Source of the DNA: Caprella mutica
Taxonomy: Eukaryota; Arthropoda; Malacostraca; Amphipoda; Caprellidae
Reading direction: 5' to 3'
Assembly: GCA_947561585.1 (NCBI GenBank)
Contig: CANNZV010001162.1
Location: 116,861-180,860, forward strand
DNA length: 64,000 bases
In this document: positions 24,215 through 35,978 of the stretch, in pieces
Layout of the letters: each line of letters begins with the position of its first letter
How positions within the stretch are numbered: the stretch's first letter is position 1
Notes under the pieces: generated by a model
Told to the model about the DNA's origin: nothing
Seen by the model: only the letters and a program-made list of their open reading frames with translations
Databases searched by the model: none
Position numbers and translations under genes: made by a program

Positions 24215-24830
24215 TCCTATCTTAATTTATAAACCAGTTTCGAGAATAATTATGATATATTAGTGTGATTTCATTCGAACACCCACATATAGATGTTTCA
24301 ATAATACCAACCAAAATGTCCCAAACTAATTCCTATTGCTATAGTTCAGGTAAATAATTATTGAGAATTATTTATTTGATTTTAACATTCTTATACTTAT
24401 TTGATATTAAGTGACAAAAACAAAATAGTGAAAATACTTACTGTATTATTACTGTAGAATACAAATCAATGATTATAATTAATTTTCATAGAAATGTAAA
24501 GCTAATTGTATAACAGAAAGATTTAATGCCACCAGCCTTCTATATTCAAAGATAATTCACTAAATAGTATCTTAATAGTAATTAGTTGGTATCTTTTCTC
24601 AATACTACAAGAAAGCGGACCTTATCCTAAGCAACGTTGTCAAATCTCAAAATTTTGACTGAAAACTCCACGGTTTCTGCATCTAAAATTCAAAGTGACC
24701 TCGTTTATTCTTTCCCTGATAATACAAGAAGAGGCAAATTAAAAGAGACCAAGATACAGTTTTTTCGTCCATTGGCGAACGATTTACAAGTATTTGAATA
24801 AGCGGAAACATTTTTTTAGCCCAAACTGTA

Positions 24831-25290
24831 TATGAAGAACAGGTAATGGTCTGTAGTTACTTAAATTAGTACTGATACCCACTTTGAGCAGTGGAACTAC
24901 TCTAGAAACCTTCAGCGACGCAGGAAACTTTCCCCGTGACAGTGACTAGTTGACTACTGACTAGGTAACATAATACTAGATATACAGTGCCTGATACAAA
25001 CTTCAATAGTCACAAATGATTCCATGTAATCACAAATGAATGTCATAATATTTATAGTTTTGCACTCAAATTCATTCTTCACATATATACCTACACCTCC
25101 TCCACGCCTGTTAACAAATTCAACCATGTTCCAGATATGTATATCATGTCAAATTGACACCATAACTGAGAAAGAAACAATTGTAATTCATCTAGTTTAG
25201 CATATAAAGATCTAATATTAATATGAAGAATAGCAAAGTCATTTACAGTTTTATGACACTTAATTTTAAAATTATTTACGTTGTACTACT
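24831..25290 (-). pseudogene. LINE relic, endonuclease and start of RT
   Basis: The minus strand at about 25270-25060 encodes ILHINIRSLYAKLDELQLF and DMIYISGTWLN, the N-terminal blocks of an APE-type endonuclease (normally SETWL), and then a GGGVGIYVKNEF block in another frame. At 24950-24840 it encodes GKFPASLKVSRVVPLLKVG and NYRPLPVL, the first RT block. The material between is largely deleted. The reading order continues into 15588 after the intervening element is removed. Confidence 0.82.
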
Positions 25291-25410
25291 TTGATTGGAC
25301 TTCACTTTCAAGGCCAGTATTAAGTTGATTGGGAAAATTTATATCGACGTCATTATCAATGTTATGATAAGGCATCAGAAAATATGATTATATCGACAGA
25401 ACTACATATA

Positions 25411-26698
25411 CAGAGTGGCGCGAAATAAAAGGAAACCTGTTTGCAACCTAGTTTATTATAAAAAACTATTAAAGCTAGAAATTTTCTAAAAACATCATTT
25501 TATTCCTCTATTCTTCTTGCATCTATCATGAAAATCTGTTAAGGATGAAACGAATTAAAAAAGGTAAATAAAAAGGGCTTGCGCGAGGACGAAATTATTC
25601 TAAAAAAATCACAATCTGATAGTTCATTTCATATGAATGTAAAAACAATAAATTATATTATTTTCTGTAACAAATATAAGGCAATTAAAACCTTAATTAT
25701 CATAATATTATGAGAATTGCTGTTTGTTATAAAATTGATATTTTTAATAAAATAAGTTCGCCGTCAATTTGTATCTCCTATTCGAAACCCTCTAAATGCA
25801 AATTTCAAAAGAATAGAGTTATTGTTGTGACAAGTTATTTGAACACTGAAAGCTTTAAACAGATTCAATCAAATTTTGAACATAGCTTTCAGGGAAGATT
25901 TTCACCAACTATAAAACCATATTGAATTATGATAATAAATTGAAACCTGAAGGAACCACTTTATTTTTAACAAAAAATGATTAGGTCGCAGGAGAACAGA
26001 ACGAACACATGAAAACATTAATCTTTTTCATGAACAATTTGTAGAGAATCTAAACATATAAATCGGAAGTTTCCAGGCAGAACGGAATAACCATCCTGGT
26101 TATCCAACAGCTTTAGGTGGTCTTTAAACTCTGGTTCAAAACCAACAAGATCGTTTAGAAGAAGATATCAATCAGAAGGAATTAATTAAACATCACTAAA
26201 GCCACATTTCACCGATTTTTCAAACACGATGATCCTATCAAGAAGCATGTAAGGTTCGTACTCTTAGAACTGATTGACTGAAAAGTGAACAGTCTAAATT
26301 TTTCAGGATGGTTTCTGCAAAGAAGTGCTCGTTTAGGAGAAGACATCGTGATTGGTGATGAAGAATTATTTCCAAAAATGAAAGAGTCCATATACAAAAC
26401 GATATTTAAAGGAAAAATAGCATTTTTCAATTTTTACTACTACCTTATGGAAATGAATTATACCAATTCTGAAGTCTTTTTGTTGTTTTTCGTCCTCTCG
26501 CAAGCCCTTTTTATATATATTTTTTCTACTCACTGCACGATATTTAATTTTAGTCGTAACTTTACCTGACTTTCATGATAGATACAGAAGAACTATACAA
26601 ATATAACTGAGTTTTTAGAAAATTTCTAGCTCTGATAGTTTGTGAAATAAACTAATTTGAAAATGGGTTTCCTTTTTTTTTTTGCACCACCGTTCTCC
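25411..26698. mobile_element. Mariner-like element, decayed
   Basis: Left end CAGAGTGGCGCGAAATAAAA after TA; the right end is inverted (GGGTTTCCTTTTT, GCACCACCG) before TA. GCTAGAAATTTTCTAAAAAC occurs in both arms, giving an inverted repeat of about 130 bp. Inside, 25710-25925 encodes a segment with SYLNTESFKQIQSNFEHSF that resembles the N-terminal helix-turn-helix of IS630/mariner-type transposases, followed by stops. Family placement is tentative. Confidence 0.65.
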
Positions 26699-26700
26699 TA

Positions 26701-27055
26701 ATATTTTAACTCTTGAAATGATATTAATATATTTATTACCTTACAAATTTGATTCCTTGTTTTGAGTCACCCTATACAATTGAACACCGTATATAGTTTT
26801 CGAGCCACCTTTAGAATCTCTTCTCGGTAGATTTTAATAGCCCAGTTTTATGAAGCTAAATCTTAACTTACTTCAGTGAATAAATTATTCTTCAGTAGGT
26901 GATTTAATCTGGATTCGAATTAAGTAGTAATAATAAAATTGACTCGACTACTAAATAGAACTCTAATATCCTATTGAGCTCAGCTTTACTATCGGCTAAA
27001 TAGATCTAAACATATAGTAAATTCAAGTCTGTAAATTTGGTAGATGCCTTTTTCT
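26701..27055. other. AT-rich spacer
   Basis: Nothing recognised. Confidence 0.5.
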
Positions 27056-28445
27056 CGTGGCCGGTAAATTCCACCGCGGAAAGTTCCACCAGGAAGATTC
27101 AACCGCGGAAGATTCCAACGCCGTTAAATGCAAGATGTGGAAAATTCCACCGCGGAAGATTCCACCATTTGAAAAATATATGCAAATGAACAGTATAAAT
27201 GAAAAGTTTATTTTAAAATGTATTTCCAAGTCTAGGGAATTGATAATTATAAAATTATAAATGAACAAATCTCCCTTTTAAATATAAAACAATTAATAAT
27301 CCGACCACCATATAGGCATTAAATGGTTAATCACGACTTAACTGTTTAATCGTGACAGAGTATGACGCTGGTATTGTAACACCAACCTGTGGCAACACTG
27401 CTAAATTTAACATCTTGAATCTATCAACAGAAACACTAAGTTCAGATCTTGATGTTTGATACAAAATAATTTTTTTGGGTTTCATCATTGAAAAGGAAAA
27501 TATTAAGCAGCAATATGACAAGCATGTTTTTCGTGTCTATTTCTTCAAGAGTCAAATTAAATCAGAGACCTGCTGAACCCAATTCATATTAAGATGTTGC
27601 ATATCAAAAGAAACTCTGTACGTGTTATGATTTATATATCTTATGTGAGTTTTGAAGTTATGATTTTTATTCATGTGTCTGTGGTTTTAGATCGAAGCCG
27701 TAATTTTCCTGCCTAACCCTAAGTTCAAAATTTAGTTGAAACGCATTGTATTTAAAGTTTTCTTGTAATAGTTTCAATATTATGCAGTTTCATCTTGGTA
27801 TTTTTTCTTTTTTATATTAAAATATATCGATAATAATTAAACATTTTATTTCAGTACGTGTCAATATTTTTTTTAATCTCACCTTTTATCGTCGCTGATT
27901 TAAATTGAAATATATGTTGTTACATTTAAAAACTTGGGTAATAAATAATATATATAAAATAAAATTTATATTACAAACAAAATATAATCCTTAATATCAT
28001 TATCATATATATATGTTTAAAGGATAATCAAACGGAATCATAATTGTTGGTCACTGGAGCAGTGGAACTTTATTGTTGAATTTACACTATTTAATTTTTT
28101 CATGAATTGAATTAATTCATATTTAAAAGATAGATTGATCTGTCTATTATTACACATGTTATCTTTTGCTTATCTTTTAGGCCTTCACTTAACATATTCT
28201 TATAATTTCTTCCTTTTTTTAACTAATTAAATGTTGTTCGGTTACCACCAAAAACACATTTTTATTTGAATCAGTTTTATTAAATTTTATAACGTTTGTA
28301 AATGAAATCCAGTATTATGCGGTGGAATCTTCCGCGGTGGAATTTTCCGGCGGTGAAATTTTCCGTGGTGGAACTTACCAGCGGTGGAACTTTCCTGGTG
28401 AAACTTTCCGTGGTGGAATTTTCCGAGGAGGAATTTACCTAGAAC
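27056..28445. mobile_element. Foldback element with GGTGGAATTTTCCG arms
   Basis: Left CGTGGCCGGTAAATTCCACC with an arm to about 27170. The right arm (28318-28440) is inverted units of about 16 bp such as CGGTGGAATTTTCC, ending CCTAGAAC. The two ends correspond to the CCGGTCACC and GGTTCTAGG ends of the family. The interior is AT-rich, with no core inside. No target duplication identified. Confidence 0.75.
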
Positions 28446-28523
28446 ATTGTAATTGTATAGCTGCCAATTAAAAAATTAAGATCAATGAATTTAAATGTCT
28501 AAATCTAAGTCATTACTCATTAG

Positions 28524-28702
28524 TAGAGCTGAGATAATATGCTCTAAAAACTATAAATCCCGAAAATATCATAGACGAAACTAAATGAAATGGTATCGAA
28601 TACTATATACCGCTGGTTTAGAACCATTCAATACTCTTTAATTCTCTCCGTCTATAATATTTTTGAGATCTATAGTTTTTAGAGCATATTGTCCCAGCCC
28701 TG
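28524..28702. mobile_element. hAT-type MITE with 8-bp TSD
   Basis: A 179-bp element starting TAGAGCTGAGATAATATGC and ending GCATATTGTCCCAGCCCTG. CTCATTAG is duplicated on both sides (28516-28523, 28703-28710). The interior is also palindromic. An 8-bp duplication and TAGGG-type ends fit hAT. Confidence 0.9.
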
Positions 28703-29164
28703 CTCATTAGTTATAGTTTAATCTTAAATATGCATATTTCAAAACTATCTATGATTTAGCCCAATAGTTATAGATTTATAGATGAAGATTTCAAAAATAA
28801 AAATTGCAATTTTTTGGTGTTGCACATTTTCTAATAATTGGGAAAATTGATGAAATTTCAGCATCATACACAATTACTCGAAATAATACAAAACTCCTAC
28901 GATTGTCTTACAAGGACAGTTGCCAGATCAGAACATCATACGGACAAGGTTTATTGGATTTCTGATTTATTGGATTTCTGAATATTGGATTTCTGATTCT
29001 CAAATCTCCATACCTTTTTCTTAGATGATTGCAAAATAAGTACTATCTTCAATTTCTGTTTCTTCAAAGTAAATATCAAATCCAAGAATTTTGTGATTAA
29101 ATTTACATTATGAAATTGGTGGTTTAACGTTACATTAGAACAAAAGGCAAAATAAATACAAGGA

Positions 29165-29325
29165 GCTTTAAGAAGAAGTCATAATGGAAAGTGGCTCAAT
29201 GAATAAAGTCACTAACTATCAGTTTGTGACTGGGCTCATGGATACAGAAAACATACTATAAAGGAATATGATAAAAGTGACACAGGCACCGGTGGCTTCG
29301 CTTTCGAATTGAAGAGGCCCCACCA
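29165..29325 (-). other. Solo, decayed copy of the foldback core
   Basis: Contains GTGGCTCAATGAATAAAGTCAC, GTGACTGGGCTCATGGATAC in separate blocks and CACAGGCACCGGTGGC, matching the core at 19700-19960 in reverse. No repeat arms adjoin it. Frames are closed. Confidence 0.55.
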
Positions 29326-29929
29326 AACACAAAATTATAAAACCTCTTAGTTGAAGAGCATAAACCTAGCGCTATCCTCTAAAACTGCAAGTAGCGTTGA
29401 AAATAATAAATACGATAAAATTTGCGAGCTGTGCACAGCCCGACTAGTGATATAGTTCATGAATGATATATCTGAAAAAAAAAAAGTTTGAGGATTATAT
29501 AATATATATACATATAACGAAATTGTGAAAATTAAAATATTACAAACAGAACCTTTGGTAAATTTGACCATACACTACACCGCGTTAAATCATTACACCA
29601 GTCTTTTTGATAGATTTGAAGTATTTCGAAAATTTTAGCGATATTCCATTAGGTTCAGAGGTGTAATATAGTTTGATTGAAAGAATTATTATTATTTGTT
29701 TTAGATATCATGCTTTTGATAGTCTCTTAGTTATATTGAGCTATTGCTATTGAGTGTTAAGAGTTGTAAATTATAATATACGATACTACGAATTTAATTT
29801 ATTTGATTTCGAAAGAATAGATAAAGAACTTGAAACTTACTCTCCAAAATAATTCATCAATATATATGTTCAAATATTAATAAACAACATAATTTAATTG
29901 ATACCATCTTTGAATAATCTACAAAATTA

Positions 29930-30108
29930 AATAATTGGTATCTTCATTGTCATTTACTATTAACTTATTGGCATCCTTTTCAGTTACTACAAAAAGGCGG
30001 GGCTTATCCTAAGCAACGGTGCCAAATCTCAAAATATTGACTGAAAAATCCACGGTTTTTGTAATTAATATTCTAACTGAATTCATAATTTGTTTCTCTG
30101 ATAATACC
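29930..30108. mobile_element. Truncated arm of the 7.7-kb element family
   Basis: Matches the right arm of the element ending at 24725: GGCGGGGCTTATCCTAAGC, CAAATCTCAAAATATTGACT and CTCTGATAATAC. It is cut by the insertion that follows. Confidence 0.75.
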
Positions 30109-30769
30109 TAAAGGCCTTGTTACACGGTGCGAGCTACTGTCGTGACAGTAGACTGCAGCTGTCCCACTGTACTCGCATACCAGTAACTCAATGTTCATAG
30201 CATTGAATTTCCTTGACAGTTACTCGACTGATGCGGTCGCACTGTGTGAGTAGCTGTACTACAGTAACTGGCTAGGTCAACTCGCACGTTACACGGTGCG
30301 AGTAAACGTGCGAGTTGGCCTAGCGAGTTACTGTAGTGCAGCTACTCGCACAGTGTGAACGCATTAGCCGAGTAACTGTCATGTGCAGGAGGTTAGTAAC
30401 TGCATGCGAGTTACTACAATTTTTTTTGTTTTTACTCGCCACTCATGGGCGAGTCAGCCACTCGCTTGCGAAAATCTGATGTCAACTTGCATGGTGTCAC
30501 AACATAACAGTAACTCGTACGTCATGCAGATATACCTAGGTTTTTTCTATTCTAAACTCGAATAATTTTGTATTCAATTAGTTAGCCGGTTTGTCATATT
30601 TTCGTTTGAATTTCGGCTTCATATTTGTTTGGGGTTTTATTTGATGGAATTAATAAAGCACGTATATCTTATATGAGTTTTAAATTACTATATTAAATAT
30701 TATGAATAAAAAAAATAATATCCTACAATATCAATCAAATTAAATAAAGGTTAAATAAATTAATAAAAT

Positions 30770-30960
30770 GTTAATTAAAATAATAAAGATAGTAATTAGG
30801 TATTAATTATTAATTAATAAAATATTAATTATTAATTAATAAAATATTAATTATTAATTAATAAAATATTAATTATTAATTAATAAAATATTAATCATTA
30901 ATTAAATTAATAGAATATTATTAAATTAATAGAATATTAATTAAATTAATAAATTGTTAG
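30770..30960. repeat. ATTAATTATTAATTAATAAA array
   Basis: AT-only tandem array with a unit of about 24 bp (TTAATTATTAATTAATAAAA core), directly before the Helitron pair. Confidence 0.85.
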
Positions 30961-31008
30961 TTACATTTATAAATATATTAATTAATAAAAAGTTATTTAT
31001 TTATGTAA

Positions 31009-32121
31009 TCTATATATAATAGGCTACATCTGTCTGTATGTATGTGTGTTACTTGGAGCAATGTTACTCACAAACAGTTAGACCTAGAGACTTGAAAATT
31101 TACAACTTTTTAGAAAGTCGTGTCGAATTTAACGTGTTAGAAGGATTTTTCGAAATTCAAGCGGGTTTTCGAATTATTAACACTTGATTTATAATGGGAT
31201 ACATAGGAATTAATTCGACATACTTTCCAGGATATTTTCAGAGACTATCCAACAGAATAGGCTGAAATTTTCTGGAAACCTCCGGCCTATGGTCCTACAA
31301 AATGCTATTGATTTGTTTTACGAAATTCGAACGGGTTTTTGAATAATTCGAATTTTAAGTTTTAATAGAATACATAGGGATTTAATTCAAATCGACAAAT
31401 ACGTGGTAACATACGAAATAAATAAAAAAATAAAATTTGCATTAATCGAATCGAAAAAATATCTACAATATGTAAAAATGGTCTACAAAAATAACTGCGT
31501 TTACCGTTTTTCGAAATTCACAGTACTTTTCGAGATATGATGAAAATTAGAAAATAAAAAATAAAATCCTACGCTGGTTATCATTTTTCCTCACGAAAAT
31601 AAATGATATTATTTTACACGATTGAAAATATAATAATTACTTTTAATATTGATATTGACAGGTGGGAGTAGGGATAAATATTCGAAATTTATGATATTTA
31701 GAATATTTTTAATCAAATTATGACGACTTTTACATTATTATATTAATTAATTTATATAAATGGAATATCAGCTGCTACCTATATATGGTGAATTTATTTC
31801 TTCTATTTTAAGCATTGAATTGATCGATGGAGGTAATTGTTTCAGTTTTTTATAATATGAGTATTTGAATAATGTTTGTGATTTGTAGTTATTTATACAG
31901 CATTTTTACATAATTATTTATGATAAATACGACAGTATTCCACATAAATTGATGACGTCACGGGACGGAAAATTACTCTTTACAGGTACCTAATTCTTAT
32001 GAAATGTAATGGAAAACAGGTTTTGAAATCTGTATGAACAAACGCAATAAGTAATGTTCCTAAATATTAATGTATAATAATATATGTACGATACCGTGCA
32101 ATTTGCACGGGTAACCACTAG
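31009..32121 (+). mobile_element. Non-autonomous Helitron, first of a tandem pair
   Basis: The 5' end TCTATATATAATAGGC follows an A. The 3' end has a short hairpin (CCGTGCAATTTGCACGG), then GTAACCACTAG. TC start, hairpin and CTRR end are the Helitron hallmarks. It abuts the second copy with no spacer. No Rep/helicase coding sequence is present. Confidence 0.85.
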
Positions 32122-33255
32122 TCTATTTATATAATACGCTACATCTAGTTGTGTGTGTGTGTGTGTGTTACTTGGAGCAATATTACTCACAAACGGTTTG
32201 ACCTAGAGACTTGAAAATTTACAACTTTTTAGAAAGTTGTGTCGAATTAAACGTGTTAAAAGGATTTTTCGAAATTCAAACGGGTTTTCGAATTAATAAC
32301 ACTTGATTCATAATGTGATAGATAGGAATTAATTCGACATATTTTCCAGGATATTTTCAGAGACTACCCAACAGAATGGGCTGAAATTTTCTGAAAACCT
32401 TCGGTTTATGGTGCTACAGAACGCTATTGATTTGTTTTACGAAATTCGAACGGGTTTTTGAATTATTCGAATTTTAAGTTTTAATGGAATATATAGGGAT
32501 TTAATTCAAATCGGCAAATACATGGTAACATACGAAATAAATAAAAAAATAAAATTTGCATAAATTGAATCGAAAAAATATCTACAATATGTAAAAATGG
32601 TCTGCAAAAATAACTGCGTTAACCGATTTTCGAAATTCGAAGTACTTTTTCAGATATGACGAAAATTAGAAAATAAAAAATAAAATTCTACGCTGGTTAT
32701 CATTTTTCCTCACGAAAATGAATGATAATATTCTGCACGATTGAAAATATAATAATTACTTTTAATATTGATATTGACGGGTTGGAATATGAATAAATAT
32801 TCGAAATAAATTATATTTAGAGTATTAATAATCAATTGGTAACGAATTTTAGTTATTTTACATAATTTTATTAATTTATTTAATAAATTGAATATCAGGT
32901 GCTAGCTAGGTATATATGTGAATTTTATTTCTTCTATTTCAAGCATCGAACTGATTGATGTAGCTAATTGTTTTAATTTTTCATAATGTGTAGTTCTTAA
33001 TAATATGTAGTTCTTTATACAGCTATCTTATATAATAATGTATGATCTATATACGACAGTATTCTACACAAATTGATGACGTCACGGGACGAAAAATACT
33101 CTTTACTGGTACCTTATTCTTATGAAATGTAATGGAAAACGGGATATGTAATGTGTATGAACAAACACGATAAGTAATGTACTTAAATATTAGAATAAAA
33201 AAAAAATATAGTAATATATGCACGTAACCGTGCAATTTGCACGGGTAACCACTAG
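32122..33255 (+). mobile_element. Non-autonomous Helitron, second of a tandem pair
   Basis: It starts TCTATTTATATAATACGC exactly at the CTAG end of the first copy and ends with the same hairpin and CACTAG, then T. The body is collinear with the first copy (TTACTTGGAGCAAT, GAAATTCGAACGGGTTTTTG) with scattered differences. The overall host site reads A, then the pair, then T. Confidence 0.85.
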
Positions 33256-33452
33256 TAAATATTATAATACACCATGCGAGTGTAGGTTCCGTAAATGCCT
33301 ATTTTCAAGCCATCAGCTCGCACTTGTGTGACCAAGTGAGGCGAGTACATGGAAGTACTGGTAGGGGCGAGTCGAGCTACTGGCATGCGAGTACAGTGGG
33401 ACAGCTGCTGTTCACTGTCACGACAGTAACTCGCACCGTGTAACAAGGCTTT

Positions 33453-33951
33453 TAAGCAAAGACAATGTAAGATAGACGCTCAACTCCATGTTATAAAATA
33501 CAGAGTATGTTTGCTCTGACGTCAGCAATCTGACCCAACTTCTAGCCAATCAGCGTTAAGGTATACCTACAACTTAGTGTCGTCTAAGACAATATGCTTG
33601 CTACCTATATAGCTTTATACTCGCTTGGTATACCAAGTTATGACTATTCTCCAAATAGAAGGTAGATTTTATTCAAAATACTAAATTGAACCACATATGC
33701 GATTTTGCAAACTTAATTAATAATAAAGTAATTAGTTCTCTGATCCCTAATCAGTAGAGAATATTTAAATTTCTAATGACTTCACACGTTAAGACTAAAG
33801 ATTATCCTTCATCCAATTTCAAGGGGGGCGGGGGTCGTACGTTTATTATTGTTTGGTGTGACGTATGCTACTGATCGCTTCTGATTGGATGTTATTATTT
33901 TTGCATGTGCCCTATCAAGTTGAGCGTCTCTCTTATACTGTCTTTGCCTAA
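33453..33951. mobile_element. ~500-bp inverted-repeat element
   Basis: Left TTAAGCAAAGACAATGTAAG through GACGCTCAACT pairs with the inverted right sequence ending GTCTTTGCCTAA. It directly abuts or overlaps the end of the preceding element. No coding content. Confidence 0.65.
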
Positions 33952-34303
33952 GTGACTAGTACGCTATTGTGTAGTGCGAATAAGTGAATTCAAGATAAAG
34001 TACAACCTGTGCATGTGATTGATTAAAGGCCGATTTCTTACGCTAAAGTTTTATATAATTCTAATGTTTTCGCATAGAATAGTGTTTTTTTTTATTATCG
34101 AAGAAATTAACAATATGGTTAACCATATAGGTATACGTATAACATTCAAATAATTACACTGTTTTTTTCTATTATAATAGTGCATTATACACATTTCAGG
34201 ATCTACGTGACGCCACATTCTTCCTAGGGTGCTTATGATGGGTTGAGGAACCTGCGCGCGAGCATACCTGTTAAGTTATTATATCATGCTTTTGCCCGTG
34301 CTA
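33952..34303. other. Possible upstream region of locus 2
   Basis: If locus 2 has a first exon equivalent to 8357-8430, it should lie near here. I could not identify it. Confidence 0.4.
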
Positions 34304-34534
34304 GGGTCACGCAGGTAAATTGCGGCCCTTTTATTTTTATTTGTGGCCCTATCAAGAGATTCTCTAAAACATTCTGTACCGAAATTACATTAAAATGGCA
34401 TAGTAGCTATCAAAAGAAGCGCAGGCATGCTATAATTTATTAATTTAAGTTTTTAACTTGTGTTTTGAAGCTATGATGTTTCTGTTGTTAGAGGCCGCAG
34501 TTAGTTAGTGTGCCGCAATTTACCTGCTTGACCT
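34304..34534 (+). mobile_element. MITE of the GGGTCACGCAGG family, copy 1
   Basis: 231 bp, from GGGTCACGCAGGTAAATTGC to GCAATTTACCTGCTTGACCT, with TA on each side. It serves as the uninterrupted reference for the MITE split by the Harbinger element at 43963. Confidence 0.9.
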
Positions 34535-34541
34535 TATGCTA

Positions 34542-34773
34542 GGGTCAAGCAGGTATATTGCGGCACACTAACTAACTAACTGAGTGCTCTAACAACAGTA
34601 ACATCATAGCTTTAAAACAGTACATTAAAAACTTAAATTGATAAATTATAGCAAGTACTGCTCTTCTTTTGATAGTTATGACAGTAATGTAATTTTGGTT
34701 CAGAATGTTTTAGAGACTCTCTTGAGAGGGCTGCAATTAAAAATGAAAGGGCCCCAATTTACCTGCGTGATCC
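34542..34773 (-). mobile_element. MITE of the same family, inverted copy 2
   Basis: Inverted relative to its neighbour, only seven bases away. It starts GGGTCAAGCAGGTATATTGC and ends CCTGCGTGATCC, with TA flanks. Both sit in the presumed first intron of locus 2. Confidence 0.9.
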
Positions 34774-34775
34774 TA

Positions 34776-35139
34776 CATTATTTATTACCATTTCATAGTC
34801 CTTATACTTGCAATAATATCTACCATCAATAACTAGTATAAATAAATCATCCCTTTTCATAGTATGTTATCTCGAATTTTTCATACGTTCGAGTACTTGA
34901 TAGATAGTATAATAATCATGTATAATTAAATTAGTTATTTTCTAGTCTTTTAAGTTGGAATTTTTAATATTAGTGTGAGATGGATCCGCGATACTGCTAT
35001 ACATTCCATTTAAGTTTTTCACTCAATATATGTTTTTTAATAATAAATGGGTGACGCGAGTTATTTTTGAAGTTAATATATATAAGCTACCATCATTAAA
35101 GTGACATCATTTTATTCAATTGATAAACAGATGTTTGTT
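34776..35139 (+). other. Intron of locus 2 homologous to the locus 1 intron
   Basis: Blocks shared with 8660-9250: CCCTTTTCATAGTATGTTAT, AATTTTTCATA.GTTC and GCGATACTGCTA.ACATTCC. This shows that the two loci are duplicates including non-coding sequence, not only similar in coding repeats. Confidence 0.8.
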
Positions 35140-35890
35140 TATTGGGTAGTGTGCCGTGATTGGGTAGTGTGCCGTGATTGGATAGTGTGCCGTGATTGGA
35201 TAGTGTGCCGTGATTGGGTAGTGTGCCGTGATTGGGTAGTGTGCCGTGATTGGGTAGTGTGCCGTGATTGGGTAGTGTCCGTGATTGGGTAGTGTGCCGT
35301 GATTGGGTAGTGTCCGTGATTGGGTAGTGTCCGTGATTGGGTAGTGTGCCGTGATTGGGTAGTGTGCCGTGATTGGGTAGTGTGCCGTGATTGGGTAGTG
35401 TGCCGTGATTGGGTAGTGTGCCGTGATTGGGTAGTGTGCCGTGATTGGGTAGTGTGCCGTGATTGGGTAGTGTGCCGTGATTGGGTAGTGTGCCGTGATT
35501 GGGTAGTGTGACGTGACTGGGTAGTGTGCCGTGATTGGGTAGTGTGCCGTGATTGGGCAGTGTGACGTGATTGGGCAGTGTGGCGTGATTGGGCAGTGTG
35601 ACGTAATTGGGCAGTGTGTCGTGATTGGGCAGTGTGTCGTGATTGGGCAGTGTGTCATGATTGGGCAGTGTGCCGTAATTTATCAGTGTGCCGTAATTTA
35701 TCAGTGTGTCGTGATTGGGCAGTGTGCCGTAATTTGGCAGTGTGCCGTAATTTGGCAGTGTGCCGTAATCTGGCAGTGTGCCGTAATCTGGCAGTGTGCC
35801 GTAATCTGGCAGTGTGCCGTAATTTGGCAGTGTGCCGTAATTTGGCAGTGTGCCGTAATTTGGCAGTGTGTCGTGATTGGGCAGTGTATG
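35140..35890. repeat. 18-bp minisatellite before locus 2
   Basis: About 41 copies of GTGATTGGGTAGTGTGCC in the first half and GTAATTTGGCAGTGTGCC in the second. Three 17-bp units near 35275-35330 shift the phase. Frames are open on both strands (for example 180 codons, minus), but they are by-products of the repeat. The array ends about 90 bp before the splice acceptor, as at locus 1. Confidence 0.95.
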
Positions 35891-35978
35891 GGTGTTTCCA
35901 ATGTAAGGTAACTCTTTGTTATCAAGACGTTGTTCCAGCTCTTTCTCGTATAGTTTACTTATAACTCATTGTTTTCAG

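Larger units (their letters stand above)
17004..24725. mobile_element. 7.7-kb element with long terminal inverted repeats
   Basis: Begins GTATTATCAGGGAAAGAATA and ends with its reverse complement. At least 200 bp of each arm match, including ACGAGGTCACTTT, CCGTGGAGTTTTCAGTC and GACAACGTTGC. A truncated third copy of the arm lies at 29930-30108. No transposase was recognised. The interior holds foldback elements, a hairpin MITE, a GC-rich inverted-repeat island and AT-rich DNA. The superfamily is uncertain; TA could be the duplication. Confidence 0.7.
15591..24828. mobile_element. TA-flanked inverted-repeat element containing nested insertions
   Basis: Left end CATTATGGGCCACAAAAATG, right end (reversed) CAGTTTGGGCTAAAAAAATG, with TA at 15589-15590 and 24829-24830. 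Both ends match the ends of the hairpin element at 12970-13908, including the internal TCTCTTTTTCTCCGCC and CTTTGCTTACCTGTTCTTAA blocks. Removing it rejoins the LINE relic on either side. Most of the interior comes from later insertions: 15824-16874, and 17004-24725 with its own contents. Confidence 0.8.
30110..33454. mobile_element. Inverted-repeat element with CCTTGTTACACGG ends
   Basis: The left end GGCCTTGTTACACGGTGCGA and the right end are inverted. The CGACAGTAACTCGCACC block and related AGTAACTCGC motifs fill both arms (30112-30420 and 33266-33454). The first 260 bp are an extra internal palindrome around 30290, as though a second copy had inserted tail to tail. No transposase was found; the interior carries an ATTAAT array and two Helitrons. 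Confidence 0.75.

Noticed and set aside
35101..35964. Cys/Trp-rich frames and a minus-strand 180-codon frame
   Set aside because: Translations of the 18-bp minisatellite. No start context or exon signals, and the region lies before the acceptor of locus 2.
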